A stretch of DNA of 64,000 nt, taken from positions 62,001 to 126,000 of the forward strand of contig NZ_AQQZ01000004.1 of NCBI RefSeq assembly GCF_001205715.1, read 5' to 3'. The notes beneath the pieces are model-generated. The model did no database searches, was not told where the DNA came from, and worked only from the letters and a program-made list of their open reading frames with translations. How positions within the stretch are numbered: the stretch's first letter is position 1; every line of letters starts with the position of its first letter. The stretch comes from Pseudaestuariivita atlantica (lineage in GTDB: Bacteria > Pseudomonadota > Alphaproteobacteria > Rhodobacterales > Rhodobacteraceae). The translations under genes and the position numbers were made by a program. Positions 47,277 to 55,540 of the stretch are shown one piece after another.

Positions 47277-48259
47277 CCCGGCCCGCGCGCCTTCTGACGG
47301 TGGTCCTGAACTACCGCACGCCCGACATGACGCTGCGCGCGGTCGAGGCCGCCTTGCGCGAACAGGCCGACCTGCCCGCCGAACTGGTGGTGGTCGATAA
47401 CGCCTCGGGCGACGGGTCGTTCGAGGCGATCAAGGCGCATGTCGCGGAGAAAGGCTGGCCCGTGCGCGTGATCGCATCCGACCGCAACGGCGGGTTCGGC
47501 GCGGGCAACAACGTGGGCATCCGCGCGGGCCTGTCGGACGGCAGCGCGCCCGATTACGTCTATATCCTGAACTCCGATGCCTTTCCCGATCCGGGTTCCA
47601 TCCGCCGCCTCTACGACACGCTCGAAGGCGACAGGACGCTCGGCTTCGCCGGCAGCTATATCCACGGGCCCGACGGCGACCCGCATGTGACCGCCTTCCG
47701 CTTCCCGTCGGTCGCGGGCGAGCTGGAAGGCGCAGCCCGCTTCGGCCCCATCAGCCGCATCTTCGCCCATCGCCGCGTGCCGATGGACCTGCCCGACACC
47801 ACCGCCCCGGTCGACTGGCTGGCAGGCGCGTCGCTGATGATGCGGCAAAGCGTGCTGGACGAGATCGGCCTCTTCGACGAGACGTTCTTCCTTTATTTCG
47901 AGGAAACCGACCTCTGCCTGCGCGCCGCCCGCGCGGGGTGGCCCACGGTCTACGTGCGCGACAGCGAGGTCACGCATATCGGATCGGTGTCCACCGGCAT
48001 GAAAGGCTGGACCCGCACGCCGCCTTACTGGTTCGCGTCCCGCTGGCACTACTTCACCAAGAACCACGGCACCGCCTACGCGGTCATGGCCACGCTGGCG
48101 CATGTCGCGGGCGGCCTTCTGTGGCGCGCGCGGCGCGTGATCCAGCGCAAGCCGCCCGCCGATCCTCCCCGTTTCCTGCGCGACCTGATCGCGCATGATC
48201 TGTCGGCGCTGATGCCCATCCGCCGCCCCGCCCCGTCCTTGCAAAAGGGAGACGCCTGA
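47273..48259 (+). CDS. Glycosyltransferase family 2, rhamnosyltransferase-like
   Basis: This 328-aa GT-A enzyme begins V-V-L-N-Y-R-T-P-D-M-T and has L-V-V-V-D-N-A-S-G-D-G-S, I-L-N-S-D-A (the D-x-D equivalent) and F-Y-F-E-E-T-D-L-C-L-R-A-type acceptor residues, seen as L-Y-F-E-E-T-D-L-C-L-R. This pattern is common in rhamnosyltransferases. Its start overlaps the PKS stop (ATGA) and its stop overlaps the NRPS start (TGATG), so it is made together with both synthetases and may glycosylate their product. Confidence 0.9.
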   Translation: MTRPARLLTVVLNYRTPDMTLRAVEAALREQADLPAELVVVDNASGDGSFEAIKAHVAEKGWPVRVIASDRNGGFGAGNNVGIRAGLSDGSAPDYVYILNSDAFPDPGSIRRLYDTLEGDRTLGFAGSYIHGPDGDPHVTAFRFPSVAGELEGAARFGPISRIFAHRRVPMDLPDTTAPVDWLAGASLMMRQSVLDEIGLFDETFFLYFEETDLCLRAARAGWPTVYVRDSEVTHIGSVSTGMKGWTRTPPYWFASRWHYFTKNHGTAYAVMATLAHVAGGLLWRARRVIQRKPPADPPRFLRDLIAHDLSALMPIRRPAPSLQKGDA

Positions 48260-51200
48260 TGCCCACCGCGATCTTTATCGGCGACGAATCTCTGCTGATC
48301 CAATGCGCGTCCCAGTGGACCGATGCCGGCCACGCCATTACCGCCATCGTCACCGCCTCGGACTCCGTGCGTGACTGGGCGGCAGGCACCGGCCTGACGG
48401 TCGAGGCTCCCGGCAGCGACCTGGCCGACCGGCTTCCGCAATCGGACTGGCTGTTCTCCATCGCCAACCTGCGGCTTCTGCCGGACACGGTCCTCGCCCG
48501 CGCGACGGGTGCCATCAACTTCCACGACGGCCCACTGCCGCGCTACGCGGGCCTGAACGCACCCGTCTGGGCGCTGCTGAACGGCGAAGGGCAGCACGGC
48601 ATCACGTGGCACCACATCACCACGGGCGTCGATGCGGGCAACATCGTCGCGCAAGAGATGTTCGACATCTCCTCCACCGACACCGCCCTGACCCTGAACA
48701 CCAAGGCATACGAGGCCGCCTTGACCTCCTTCCCCCGCGTGATCGCCGCGATCGCGTCGGGCGACACCACCGGTACGCCGCAGGATTTCGACCAGCGCAC
48801 GGTCTATTCCCGCGATGCCCGCCCCGATGCGGGCGGCCTGCTGGACCCCCGGCTTGATGCGGCGGTTCTCGAACGTACCGTCCGCGCGCTGGACCACGGC
48901 GCGTACCGCAATCCGCTCACCACCGCGAAACTCGACATCGCGGGTCAGGTCGTCACGATCACCAAGGCATCGGTCACCACCTCCGACGCCGTCCCCGGCA
49001 CGATCCTGTCCACCGATCCCCTGCGCATCGCCTGCGGCAAGGACGCGCTGGAGATTGGCGAGGCCGTCCATCAGGACGGACGAGCGGCCCGTTTCGACCA
49101 CCTGACCGTCGGTCAGGTCATCGACCTGCCCACCCCCGACATGCGCGACACGCTGACCCGCGCCTATGCACAGGCCGCCGCTCAGGACGCCCGCTGGGCC
49201 AACGCGCTGACACATGCCGATCCCGTGACCCTGACCGCCGATACCGGTACCTCGGGCGGCGAGATCCGCCAGCACCCGCTGACCCTGCCCGGCGATCCCG
49301 CCACGCTGGCCCTGACGCTGGCCGATACCGGCACGACGCTGGCACATGCGGCACAAGGCCTCGACGGTCACATCTCGCACTGGACACCGGAACCGAATGA
49401 CGGCGTAGCCTTCGCCCAGGACATTGCCCTGCGCCATCCCGGCCTTGCCTTGACCACGCCCGCCATCGGGCTTGGCACCGGCACCCACATCCCCGGCACC
49501 GCGCTGACCATCCATGCCGATCAAGTCACCTATGACAGCGCCCGCCTGTCCGACCGCGATGCCGAACGTCTTGCCCAGCGCCTGTCGAACGGCGGCACCA
49601 TGTCCGACACCGAGCGCGCCGAGGTTCTGACCCTCTGGAACGACACCGCCGCGCCCGTCACGCCCGCCTGCATCCATGACTTGATCGCCGAACAGGTCGC
49701 GCGCACACCCGACGCAACCGCGCTCGTCTCGGGCGCGACCGCGCTCAGCTATGCTGACCTCGACGCCCGCGCCAACCGCGCCGCGCATGTGCTGCGCCAG
49801 ATGGGCGTCGGCCCCGACACGCTGGTCGGTCTGCACACCCGCCGCAATCCGCACCTTGTCGTCGCGGCGCTGGCGATCTTCAAGGCGGGCGGCGCCTACG
49901 TGCCGCTCGACCCCGACTATCCCGCCGACCGCGTCGCGCTCTATATCGAGGACAGCGGCGCGCCCGTCATCGTCACCACGTCCGACCTCGCGCCCGACCT
50001 GCCGCCGCACAACGCGCAGGTGCTGGAACTCGACACCGACCCGCGCCTTGCCTCGCAACCCGACACCGCGCCCGACAGCGGCGTGACGCCCGACAACCTC
50101 GCCTACCTCATCTACACCTCCGGCTCGACCGGGCGGCCCAAGGGCGTGATGGTCGAACATCGCAACGTGGCGAACTTCTTTGCCGGCATGGACGACCGCC
50201 TGCACCACGACGACGGCGGCACGTGGCTGGCCGTCACGTCGCTGTCGTTCGACATCTCGGTGCTCGAGCTTTTCTATACCCTTGCCCGCGGCTTCAAGGT
50301 GGTGCTGTCAGGCGACGACAACCGCGCGATGATCTCGTCCGGGCGGCTTGGCACCACAGGCCGCGGCATGGACTTTTCCATCTTCTACTGGGGCAACGAT
50401 GACGGCGTCGGCCCCAAGAAATACGAACTCCTGCTCGAAGGCGCGAGATTCGCCGACCAGAACGGGTTCAAAGCCATCTGGACGCCCGAACGGCACTTCC
50501 ACGCCTTCGGTGGCCCCTACCCCAACCCGTCCGTGACCGGTGCCGCCGTCGCCGCCGTGACCGAGAACCTCGCCATCCGCGCCGGATCCTGCGTCGCGCC
50601 GCTGCACCACCCGGCCCGGATTGCCGAGGAATGGGCTGTCATCGACAATCTCACCAACGGCCGCGTGGGCCTCGCCATCGCCTCGGGCTGGCAACCCGAC
50701 GATTTCGTCCTGCGCCCCGAAAACACGCCGCCGGCGAACAAGCCCGCGATGCTCGACAGCATCCACACCCTGCGCAAGCTGTGGGCCGGTGAGGCGGTCG
50801 AGTTCCCCAAGGCCGACGGTACGCCCCACGCGGTCGTCACCCAGCCCCGCCCGGTGTCGAAAACGCTGCCCATCTGGGTCACCACCGCTGGCAACCCGCA
50901 AACGTGGAAGGACGCCGGTGAGATCGGCGCGAACGTCCTGACACACCTGCTGGGCCAGTCGGTCGACGAGGTCGCCGACAAGATCAAGATCTACCACCAG
51001 GCGCTCCGCGACAACGGCCACGACCCCGCCGATCACAGCGTCACCCTGATGCTTCACACCTTCCTTGCCGACACGCGCGAGGAAGCCCGCGAGATCGCGC
51101 GCGAACCGATGAAGGACTATCTCCGCTCCGCCGCCGCGCTAATCAAGGCCTACGCCTGGGCCTTCCCTGCCTTCAAACGGCCCGAGAACGCCAAGAACCC

Positions 51201-52644
51201 GATGGACATCGACCTGGGCGGCGTCAGCGAAGAGGACATGGAAGGCATCCTCGACTTCGCCTTCACCCGCTATTTCGAGGATTCGGGCCTCTTCGGCACC
51301 ATCGACGACGCCACCGCGCGGGTCGAGCAGCTGAAGCGCATCGGCGTGACCGAGGTTGCCTGCCTGATCGACTATGGCATCCCGGTGCCGCAGGTGCTGG
51401 ACGGTCTGAAACCGCTGGCCGACGTGGTGCAGATGGCCAACGTGGGCAACCGCATCCCCGAGGATGACTTCTCCATCGCCGCGCAACTCCTCCGCCACGA
51501 GGTCACGCACCTGCAATGCACCCCCTCGATGGCCCGCATGATCGCGGCGGATGACGAGGCGCGGTTCGCGCTGAAGGGCGTCAAACACCTGATGATCGGG
51601 GGGGAGGCCCTGCCCGGTGCGCTGGTCGACGACCTGAACGCCGCGACCGACGCAACGATCGAAAACATGTACGGCCCGACCGAGACGACGATCTGGTCCT
51701 CGACCGAAACCGCGCAGGCGGGTGAGGCGGTCGTCAACATCGGCACCCCGCTGAAGAACCAGCGCATGTACGTGCTGGACGACGACCAGCAGCCCGTTCC
51801 CGTCGGCACCCCCGGCGAGCTTTACATCGCGGGCGATGGCGTCGCGCGCGGCTATTTCCAGCGCGACGACCTGACCGCCGACCGCTTCCTGCCCGACCCG
51901 TTCCACGGCGGACGGATGTACCGCACCGGAGACCTCGTCCGCTGGCGCGGCGACGGGCATATCGAATTCATCGGGCGTGCCGATTTCCAGCTGAAACTGC
52001 GCGGCTACCGCATCGAACTGGGCGAGATCGAGTCCCGGATGGAGGCGGTGCCAGGCGTCACGCAAGCCACCGTCGTCGCACGCGAGGACACGCCGGGCGA
52101 CATCCGGCTGGTCGGCTATCACACCGGCACGGCCACCGACGACGCGCTGAAATCGGGCCTGTCGGCCCTGCCCGATTACATGATGCCGTCGACCTTTGTC
52201 CGGCTAGACGCCTTCCCGCTGACCCCGAACAAGAAGGTGGACCGCAAGGCGCTGCCCTCCCCGGACCAGACCACCGAAACCGTCAGGCCGCGCCTTGCCT
52301 CGGCCCCGCCGACCACCGGCATCGAACGCCAGATCGCGCAGGTCTGGGAGGATGTTCTGGGCGTCCAGGGCATTGGACCCAAGGACAATTTCTTCGAACT
52401 CGGCGGCCATTCCCTGCTGGCGGTGCAGGCGCATCGTGAAATCAAGGCGCGCCTGAACCTGCCGTCGCTCAGCATCACCGACATCTTCCGCTTCCCCACC
52501 CTCGGCGGGCTGGCGGGCCGGATCGGGCAGGATGCGGCACCCGCGCCGGAACAGGGTGCGCACCCGCCCGCCAATGCCCGCGCCGCGGCGCGAGGCGACA
52601 TGATGGCCCGACGACGCGCCATGCGTGCAAGACGACGGGCCTAG
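48259..52644 (+). CDS. NRPS-like protein: formyltransferase, adenylation split by luciferase-like monooxygenase, carrier
   Basis: The 1461-aa protein begins with a formyltransferase domain (1-290) with catalytic Asn87, His89 and Asp125 spaced as in Fmt. Residues 290-450 resemble a shrunken condensation domain. An adenylation domain starts near 455, with core A3 (T-S-G-S-T-G-R-P-K-G) near 619. From 704 to about 1055 it is interrupted by an FMN-dependent luciferase-like monooxygenase of the MupA/Atu3671 type, then resumes (N-M-Y-G-P-T-E-T-T, Y-R-T-G-D-L, N-K-K-V-D-R-K). A carrier domain with Ser1385 (E-L-G-G-H-S-L) follows. There is no thioesterase or full condensation domain. The substrate is unknown; oxidation and N-formylation of a carrier-bound amino acid are plausible. 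Confidence 0.92.
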   Translation: MPTAIFIGDESLLIQCASQWTDAGHAITAIVTASDSVRDWAAGTGLTVEAPGSDLADRLPQSDWLFSIANLRLLPDTVLARATGAINFHDGPLPRYAGLNAPVWALLNGEGQHGITWHHITTGVDAGNIVAQEMFDISSTDTALTLNTKAYEAALTSFPRVIAAIASGDTTGTPQDFDQRTVYSRDARPDAGGLLDPRLDAAVLERTVRALDHGAYRNPLTTAKLDIAGQVVTITKASVTTSDAVPGTILSTDPLRIACGKDALEIGEAVHQDGRAARFDHLTVGQVIDLPTPDMRDTLTRAYAQAAAQDARWANALTHADPVTLTADTGTSGGEIRQHPLTLPGDPATLALTLADTGTTLAHAAQGLDGHISHWTPEPNDGVAFAQDIALRHPGLALTTPAIGLGTGTHIPGTALTIHADQVTYDSARLSDRDAERLAQRLSNGGTMSDTERAEVLTLWNDTAAPVTPACIHDLIAEQVARTPDATALVSGATALSYADLDARANRAAHVLRQMGVGPDTLVGLHTRRNPHLVVAALAIFKAGGAYVPLDPDYPADRVALYIEDSGAPVIVTTSDLAPDLPPHNAQVLELDTDPRLASQPDTAPDSGVTPDNLAYLIYTSGSTGRPKGVMVEHRNVANFFAGMDDRLHHDDGGTWLAVTSLSFDISVLELFYTLARGFKVVLSGDDNRAMISSGRLGTTGRGMDFSIFYWGNDDGVGPKKYELLLEGARFADQNGFKAIWTPERHFHAFGGPYPNPSVTGAAVAAVTENLAIRAGSCVAPLHHPARIAEEWAVIDNLTNGRVGLAIASGWQPDDFVLRPENTPPANKPAMLDSIHTLRKLWAGEAVEFPKADGTPHAVVTQPRPVSKTLPIWVTTAGNPQTWKDAGEIGANVLTHLLGQSVDEVADKIKIYHQALRDNGHDPADHSVTLMLHTFLADTREEAREIAREPMKDYLRSAAALIKAYAWAFPAFKRPENAKNPMDIDLGGVSEEDMEGILDFAFTRYFEDSGLFGTIDDATARVEQLKRIGVTEVACLIDYGIPVPQVLDGLKPLADVVQMANVGNRIPEDDFSIAAQLLRHEVTHLQCTPSMARMIAADDEARFALKGVKHLMIGGEALPGALVDDLNAATDATIENMYGPTETTIWSSTETAQAGEAVVNIGTPLKNQRMYVLDDDQQPVPVGTPGELYIAGDGVARGYFQRDDLTADRFLPDPFHGGRMYRTGDLVRWRGDGHIEFIGRADFQLKLRGYRIELGEIESRMEAVPGVTQATVVAREDTPGDIRLVGYHTGTATDDALKSGLSALPDYMMPSTFVRLDAFPLTPNKKVDRKALPSPDQTTETVRPRLASAPPTTGIERQIAQVWEDVLGVQGIGPKDNFFELGGHSLLAVQAHREIKARLNLPSLSITDIFRFPTLGGLAGRIGQDAAPAPEQGAHPPANARAAARGDMMARRRAMRARRRA

Positions 52645-52691
52645 ACCCACGCGGGGCACACCAAGCCCCTGAAATGTGGCAGGGATTTCCA

Positions 52692-52752
52692 CCGGGGAAA
52701 CGCGCTGTTTCTCGGCGAAACACCGCTAAAAGATGGAAAAATTGCGGCAAAT
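52692..52752. promoter_or_regulatory. Motifs upstream of wzz shared with the PKS promoter
   Basis: CCGGGGAA at 52692-52699 and TTGCGGCAA at 52742-52750 repeat the two motifs found before the PKS, with the nonamer in the opposite orientation. The spacing differs (2 bases there, 42 here). Confidence 0.4.
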
Positions 52753-52831
52753 CGCTTAAATCTTGTCACGATTTGGGCAACCCTGCGGTTTCCGAATCGA
52801 TGCGCATTGGGGGCCCTTTGCGGAGAACGAC

Positions 52832-54148
52832 ATGAACCAGATCGGGTCAGTCACCGAAGCACTCTCGATGTTGCGCCGCCGCTGGTGGGTGATCGCGCTC
52901 GTCTTCGTCGTCGGTTGCGCGGTTGCGCTCAACTTCGCCCTGAACAGCCCCAAGATCTACGAGGCCACGGCGGTCATCCAGCTGGAAAGCCCGCAGATCG
53001 CCGAGCCGACCTCGACAACGCAGCGCACGGATGCGGCGCACCAGTTGCGCCTGATCGAACAACGCCTGATGGCGCGCGACAACCTGATCCGCATCATCGA
53101 CAAGTATGACCTGTTCCCGGAACCGGCGGACCTGTCGATCGGTGACAAGGTCTATCGCCTGCGCATCTCGGCCTCGCTGACGCAGATCACCAACGCCGCG
53201 CAAAGCTTCCAGCCGACGATCACGCCCTCGGGCCTGATCATCACCGTGAAGCTGGACGACGCCCAGCTTGCCGCCGACGTCGCCAACGAATTCCTTGGCC
53301 AGGTTGTGGAATTCGGCAAGACGCGCGGCGAGGTCCGCGCGCGCGAGGCGGTGGCCTTCTTCCAGCGAGAAGACGCCCGCATCAACGACGAAATCCTCGC
53401 GCTGGAATCGCGCATCGCCGATTTCAAGCAGGCCAATGCCGACAGCCTGCCGTCGGGCATCGCGTCGCAACGCGACCGGCTGGCGACGCTGAAGGAAACC
53501 GAACTCGACATCGACCGCCAGATCGTCGAACTGCAATCGAACAGCTCCCGCGTGCGCGAGGCGGAACTGAATCGCCAGGTCACGCTGCTGGAAGACCAGA
53601 AACGCCTGATCATGGAGCGGGTCGAGCAGATCGAAACGGCGATCGCCAACGGTCCGGGCGTCGAGAAGGAATTGAACGCGCTGTTGCGGCAGCAGACCCA
53701 GTATCAAGAGCAATACAGCGTCATCACCCGGCGCAAGGCGGATGCCGAGATGGCGCAGGCCCTGTCCGACCAGCAACAGACCGAACGGTTCGAAGTGCTG
53801 GAAACCGCGCTTGTGCCCGAGAACCCGGTGTCGCGGTCCCGCAAGCAGACGGCGCTAATGGGTGCGGTCGCATCGCTGATCGCGGCGGTGGGGCTGGCGT
53901 TCCTGCTCGAAGTGCTCAACCCCGTAATCCGCACGTCGGCTCAGTTGGAAAAGCAGCTGGACGTGCAGCCCGTGATCTCGGTCCCGGTGATCAAGTCGCA
54001 CAATCCGCGACGGCTAAGCCTGACATGGCTGTTGCTGGCGCTTGGCGCGGGGCTGGGAATCGCCGTCGCTGCGGGCCGGATGCTTCAGGACAAGCTGTCG
54101 GGGCTGGTCGGCATGGTTGCCGGACGCGGCATGCGCACCGATCCCTGA
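52832..54148 (+). CDS. Wzz/GumC-like polysaccharide co-polymerase
   Basis: The 438-aa protein has a membrane helix near 18-38, a long periplasmic part rich in coiled coil (about 170-340, with many E/Q/R heptads) and a second helix near 360-380 preceded by a P-V-S-R-S-R-K-Q region. It sets polysaccharide chain length or links polymerisation to export. Unlike fused BY-kinases, the ATPase is a separate protein encoded convergently next door. A third hydrophobic segment (L-T-W-L-L-L-A-L-G-A-G-L-G) near 410 is extra. GGAG precedes the ATG at 52832. Confidence 0.88.
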   Translation: MNQIGSVTEALSMLRRRWWVIALVFVVGCAVALNFALNSPKIYEATAVIQLESPQIAEPTSTTQRTDAAHQLRLIEQRLMARDNLIRIIDKYDLFPEPADLSIGDKVYRLRISASLTQITNAAQSFQPTITPSGLIITVKLDDAQLAADVANEFLGQVVEFGKTRGEVRAREAVAFFQREDARINDEILALESRIADFKQANADSLPSGIASQRDRLATLKETELDIDRQIVELQSNSSRVREAELNRQVTLLEDQKRLIMERVEQIETAIANGPGVEKELNALLRQQTQYQEQYSVITRRKADAEMAQALSDQQQTERFEVLETALVPENPVSRSRKQTALMGAVASLIAAVGLAFLLEVLNPVIRTSAQLEKQLDVQPVISVPVIKSHNPRRLSLTWLLLALGAGLGIAVAAGRMLQDKLSGLVGMVAGRGMRTDP

Positions 54149-54158
54149 CCGGCCTGCC

Positions 54159-55430
54159 CTAGTAGCTGTAGGATGAAACGGTCGGCCCTTCGGCCTTGTT
54201 CATGATGACGCCCAGAAGCGGGGTCGAGTCACCCAGACGGCGTTCGACTTCCTTCACTTCGCTCGCTTTCGTGATGCCGCCACCGATCACCAGCAAAACG
54301 CCGTCGATATGCGGGCGGAAGGCCATCACGTCATCGTGGAACAGCGCCGGAGGCAGGTCGTACAGCACCACGTCCGGGCGCAGCGTGTCGTGCATCCGCT
54401 TCAGCACCGCGCCGGTTTCGGGCAGTTGCAGAAGCTCTGACGCGTAGCCTTCGGGGATGCCGTTCAGGCCCACCGCGATGTTGCGCCCGATGCTCAGCCC
54501 GGCATCGCCAAGGCGGACGAAATAATCCTCGGCCTGCGTGTGGCCGCGCAGGAAATCACCCATGCTGCCGGGATCCGACGCGCCCAGCACCTTGGCCAGC
54601 GACGGGGCGCGCAGGTCCATGTCCATCAGCAGCGTCCGGCAGGCTTCCTGCCGGCTGAGGCTCATGGCGAGGTTCGCGGCGATGAACGTCTTGCCGCAAT
54701 CCTTGGTGGGCGAGGTGATCGCCACCCGCGTCCATCCGTTTTCCGACAGCGCCTGCAAAAGCCGCGTGCGCAACACGTCGAACGCCGTATGCGCCGGGTC
54801 CCGCCGCGTGGCCGAGATGATGCGGTTGCGTTCGAGATGCACCGCCGACAGCGACATGGTGGGAAGCTTGTGCCAGATGTCGCCCGGTGCCGGTTGCCCG
54901 GTCCGGACACGCGGAACCGTCTGCGGTTCCGGCGGCAGCGGGTCGGTCTGCGCCACCTTGTCCTTGAACTCGGGCAGTTTCAGCGCGGGCTCTTCGTCCT
55001 GCGGGCCGGGTGCCGGGTGCGGCACGTCCTGCGGGGTCAGGATCAGCGGCGGCGTGACATCGGTGCGCGCATTGGCAGGCAGCACGACCGGCGCCTGCGC
55101 CGGCTTGGGTCGCGGCGGAGACTTGATCTCGCTGACCACGACGCGACGCCGGGGCGTTGCGGGGGCCTGCGGCGTGGCACTCGATTGCGGCGTGGCCGTG
55201 GTCGACTGTCTGGTTTCGGTCCGGCGCGACGACGAGTCCGACTTGGTCGAACTCGATTTCGACTTGGATTTCGACCGCGACTTCGACTTGGACCGGGATT
55301 TCGATTTCTCGGGCTTGGGCGTGGGTTGGGGCGCCTCGGCACGGGCCGTCGGACGCACCTTGGGCGCGGCAGGCGAAGGCTCTGCCGTGCGACCCCGAAG
55401 GGAGCGTGTGAATTTCTGGCGCTCGCTCAT
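54159..55430 (-). CDS. CpsD/CapB-like tyrosine-kinase-type ATPase with SK/SR-rich N-terminus
   Basis: The 423-aa protein has a C-terminal P-loop ATPase like bacterial tyrosine autokinases: Walker A is T-S-P-T-K-D-C-G-K-T (lacking the usual Gly-Glu pair), A' is L-L-M-D-M-D-L-R-A-P, and Walker B is V-V-L-Y-D-L-P-P. The C-terminus ends S-S-Y-S-Y, a short tyrosine tail. Residues 42-62 are a run of Ser-Lys and Ser-Arg dipeptides, followed by a long Pro/Thr-rich disordered region to about 190. It should work with the adjacent Wzz-like protein; the stops are 10 bases apart. Confidence 0.83.
   Translation of the reverse strand: MSERQKFTRSLRGRTAEPSPAAPKVRPTARAEAPQPTPKPEKSKSRSKSKSRSKSKSKSSSTKSDSSSRRTETRQSTTATPQSSATPQAPATPRRRVVVSEIKSPPRPKPAQAPVVLPANARTDVTPPLILTPQDVPHPAPGPQDEEPALKLPEFKDKVAQTDPLPPEPQTVPRVRTGQPAPGDIWHKLPTMSLSAVHLERNRIISATRRDPAHTAFDVLRTRLLQALSENGWTRVAITSPTKDCGKTFIAANLAMSLSRQEACRTLLMDMDLRAPSLAKVLGASDPGSMGDFLRGHTQAEDYFVRLGDAGLSIGRNIAVGLNGIPEGYASELLQLPETGAVLKRMHDTLRPDVVLYDLPPALFHDDVMAFRPHIDGVLLVIGGGITKASEVKEVERRLGDSTPLLGVIMNKAEGPTVSSYSY
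55240..55320. repeat. Short-period repeat encoding the SK/SR tract
   Basis: Imperfect copies of GACTTGGATTTC / GACTTCGACTTG units (6- and 12-base period) on the plus strand encode the Ser-Lys/Ser-Arg run of the CpsD-like protein on the minus strand. Such a tract can change length by slippage. Confidence 0.65.
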
Positions 55431-55540
55431 TCGTATGCCCTTCTTCGGCGCACAGATTCTGCACGCCGCCCGCCTATGTTATACTCCAGAATTTCGGGCG
55501 AAATTAAGCCGAATGTCGGGTGATTGGCGGTCGCAATCGA

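Noticed and set aside
40800-52644. Siderophore biosynthesis cluster, by analogy with the Atu3671 family in Agrobacterium
   Set aside because: No TonB receptor, siderophore exporter, hydroxamate or catechol enzyme is nearby; the neighbours are polysaccharide genes.
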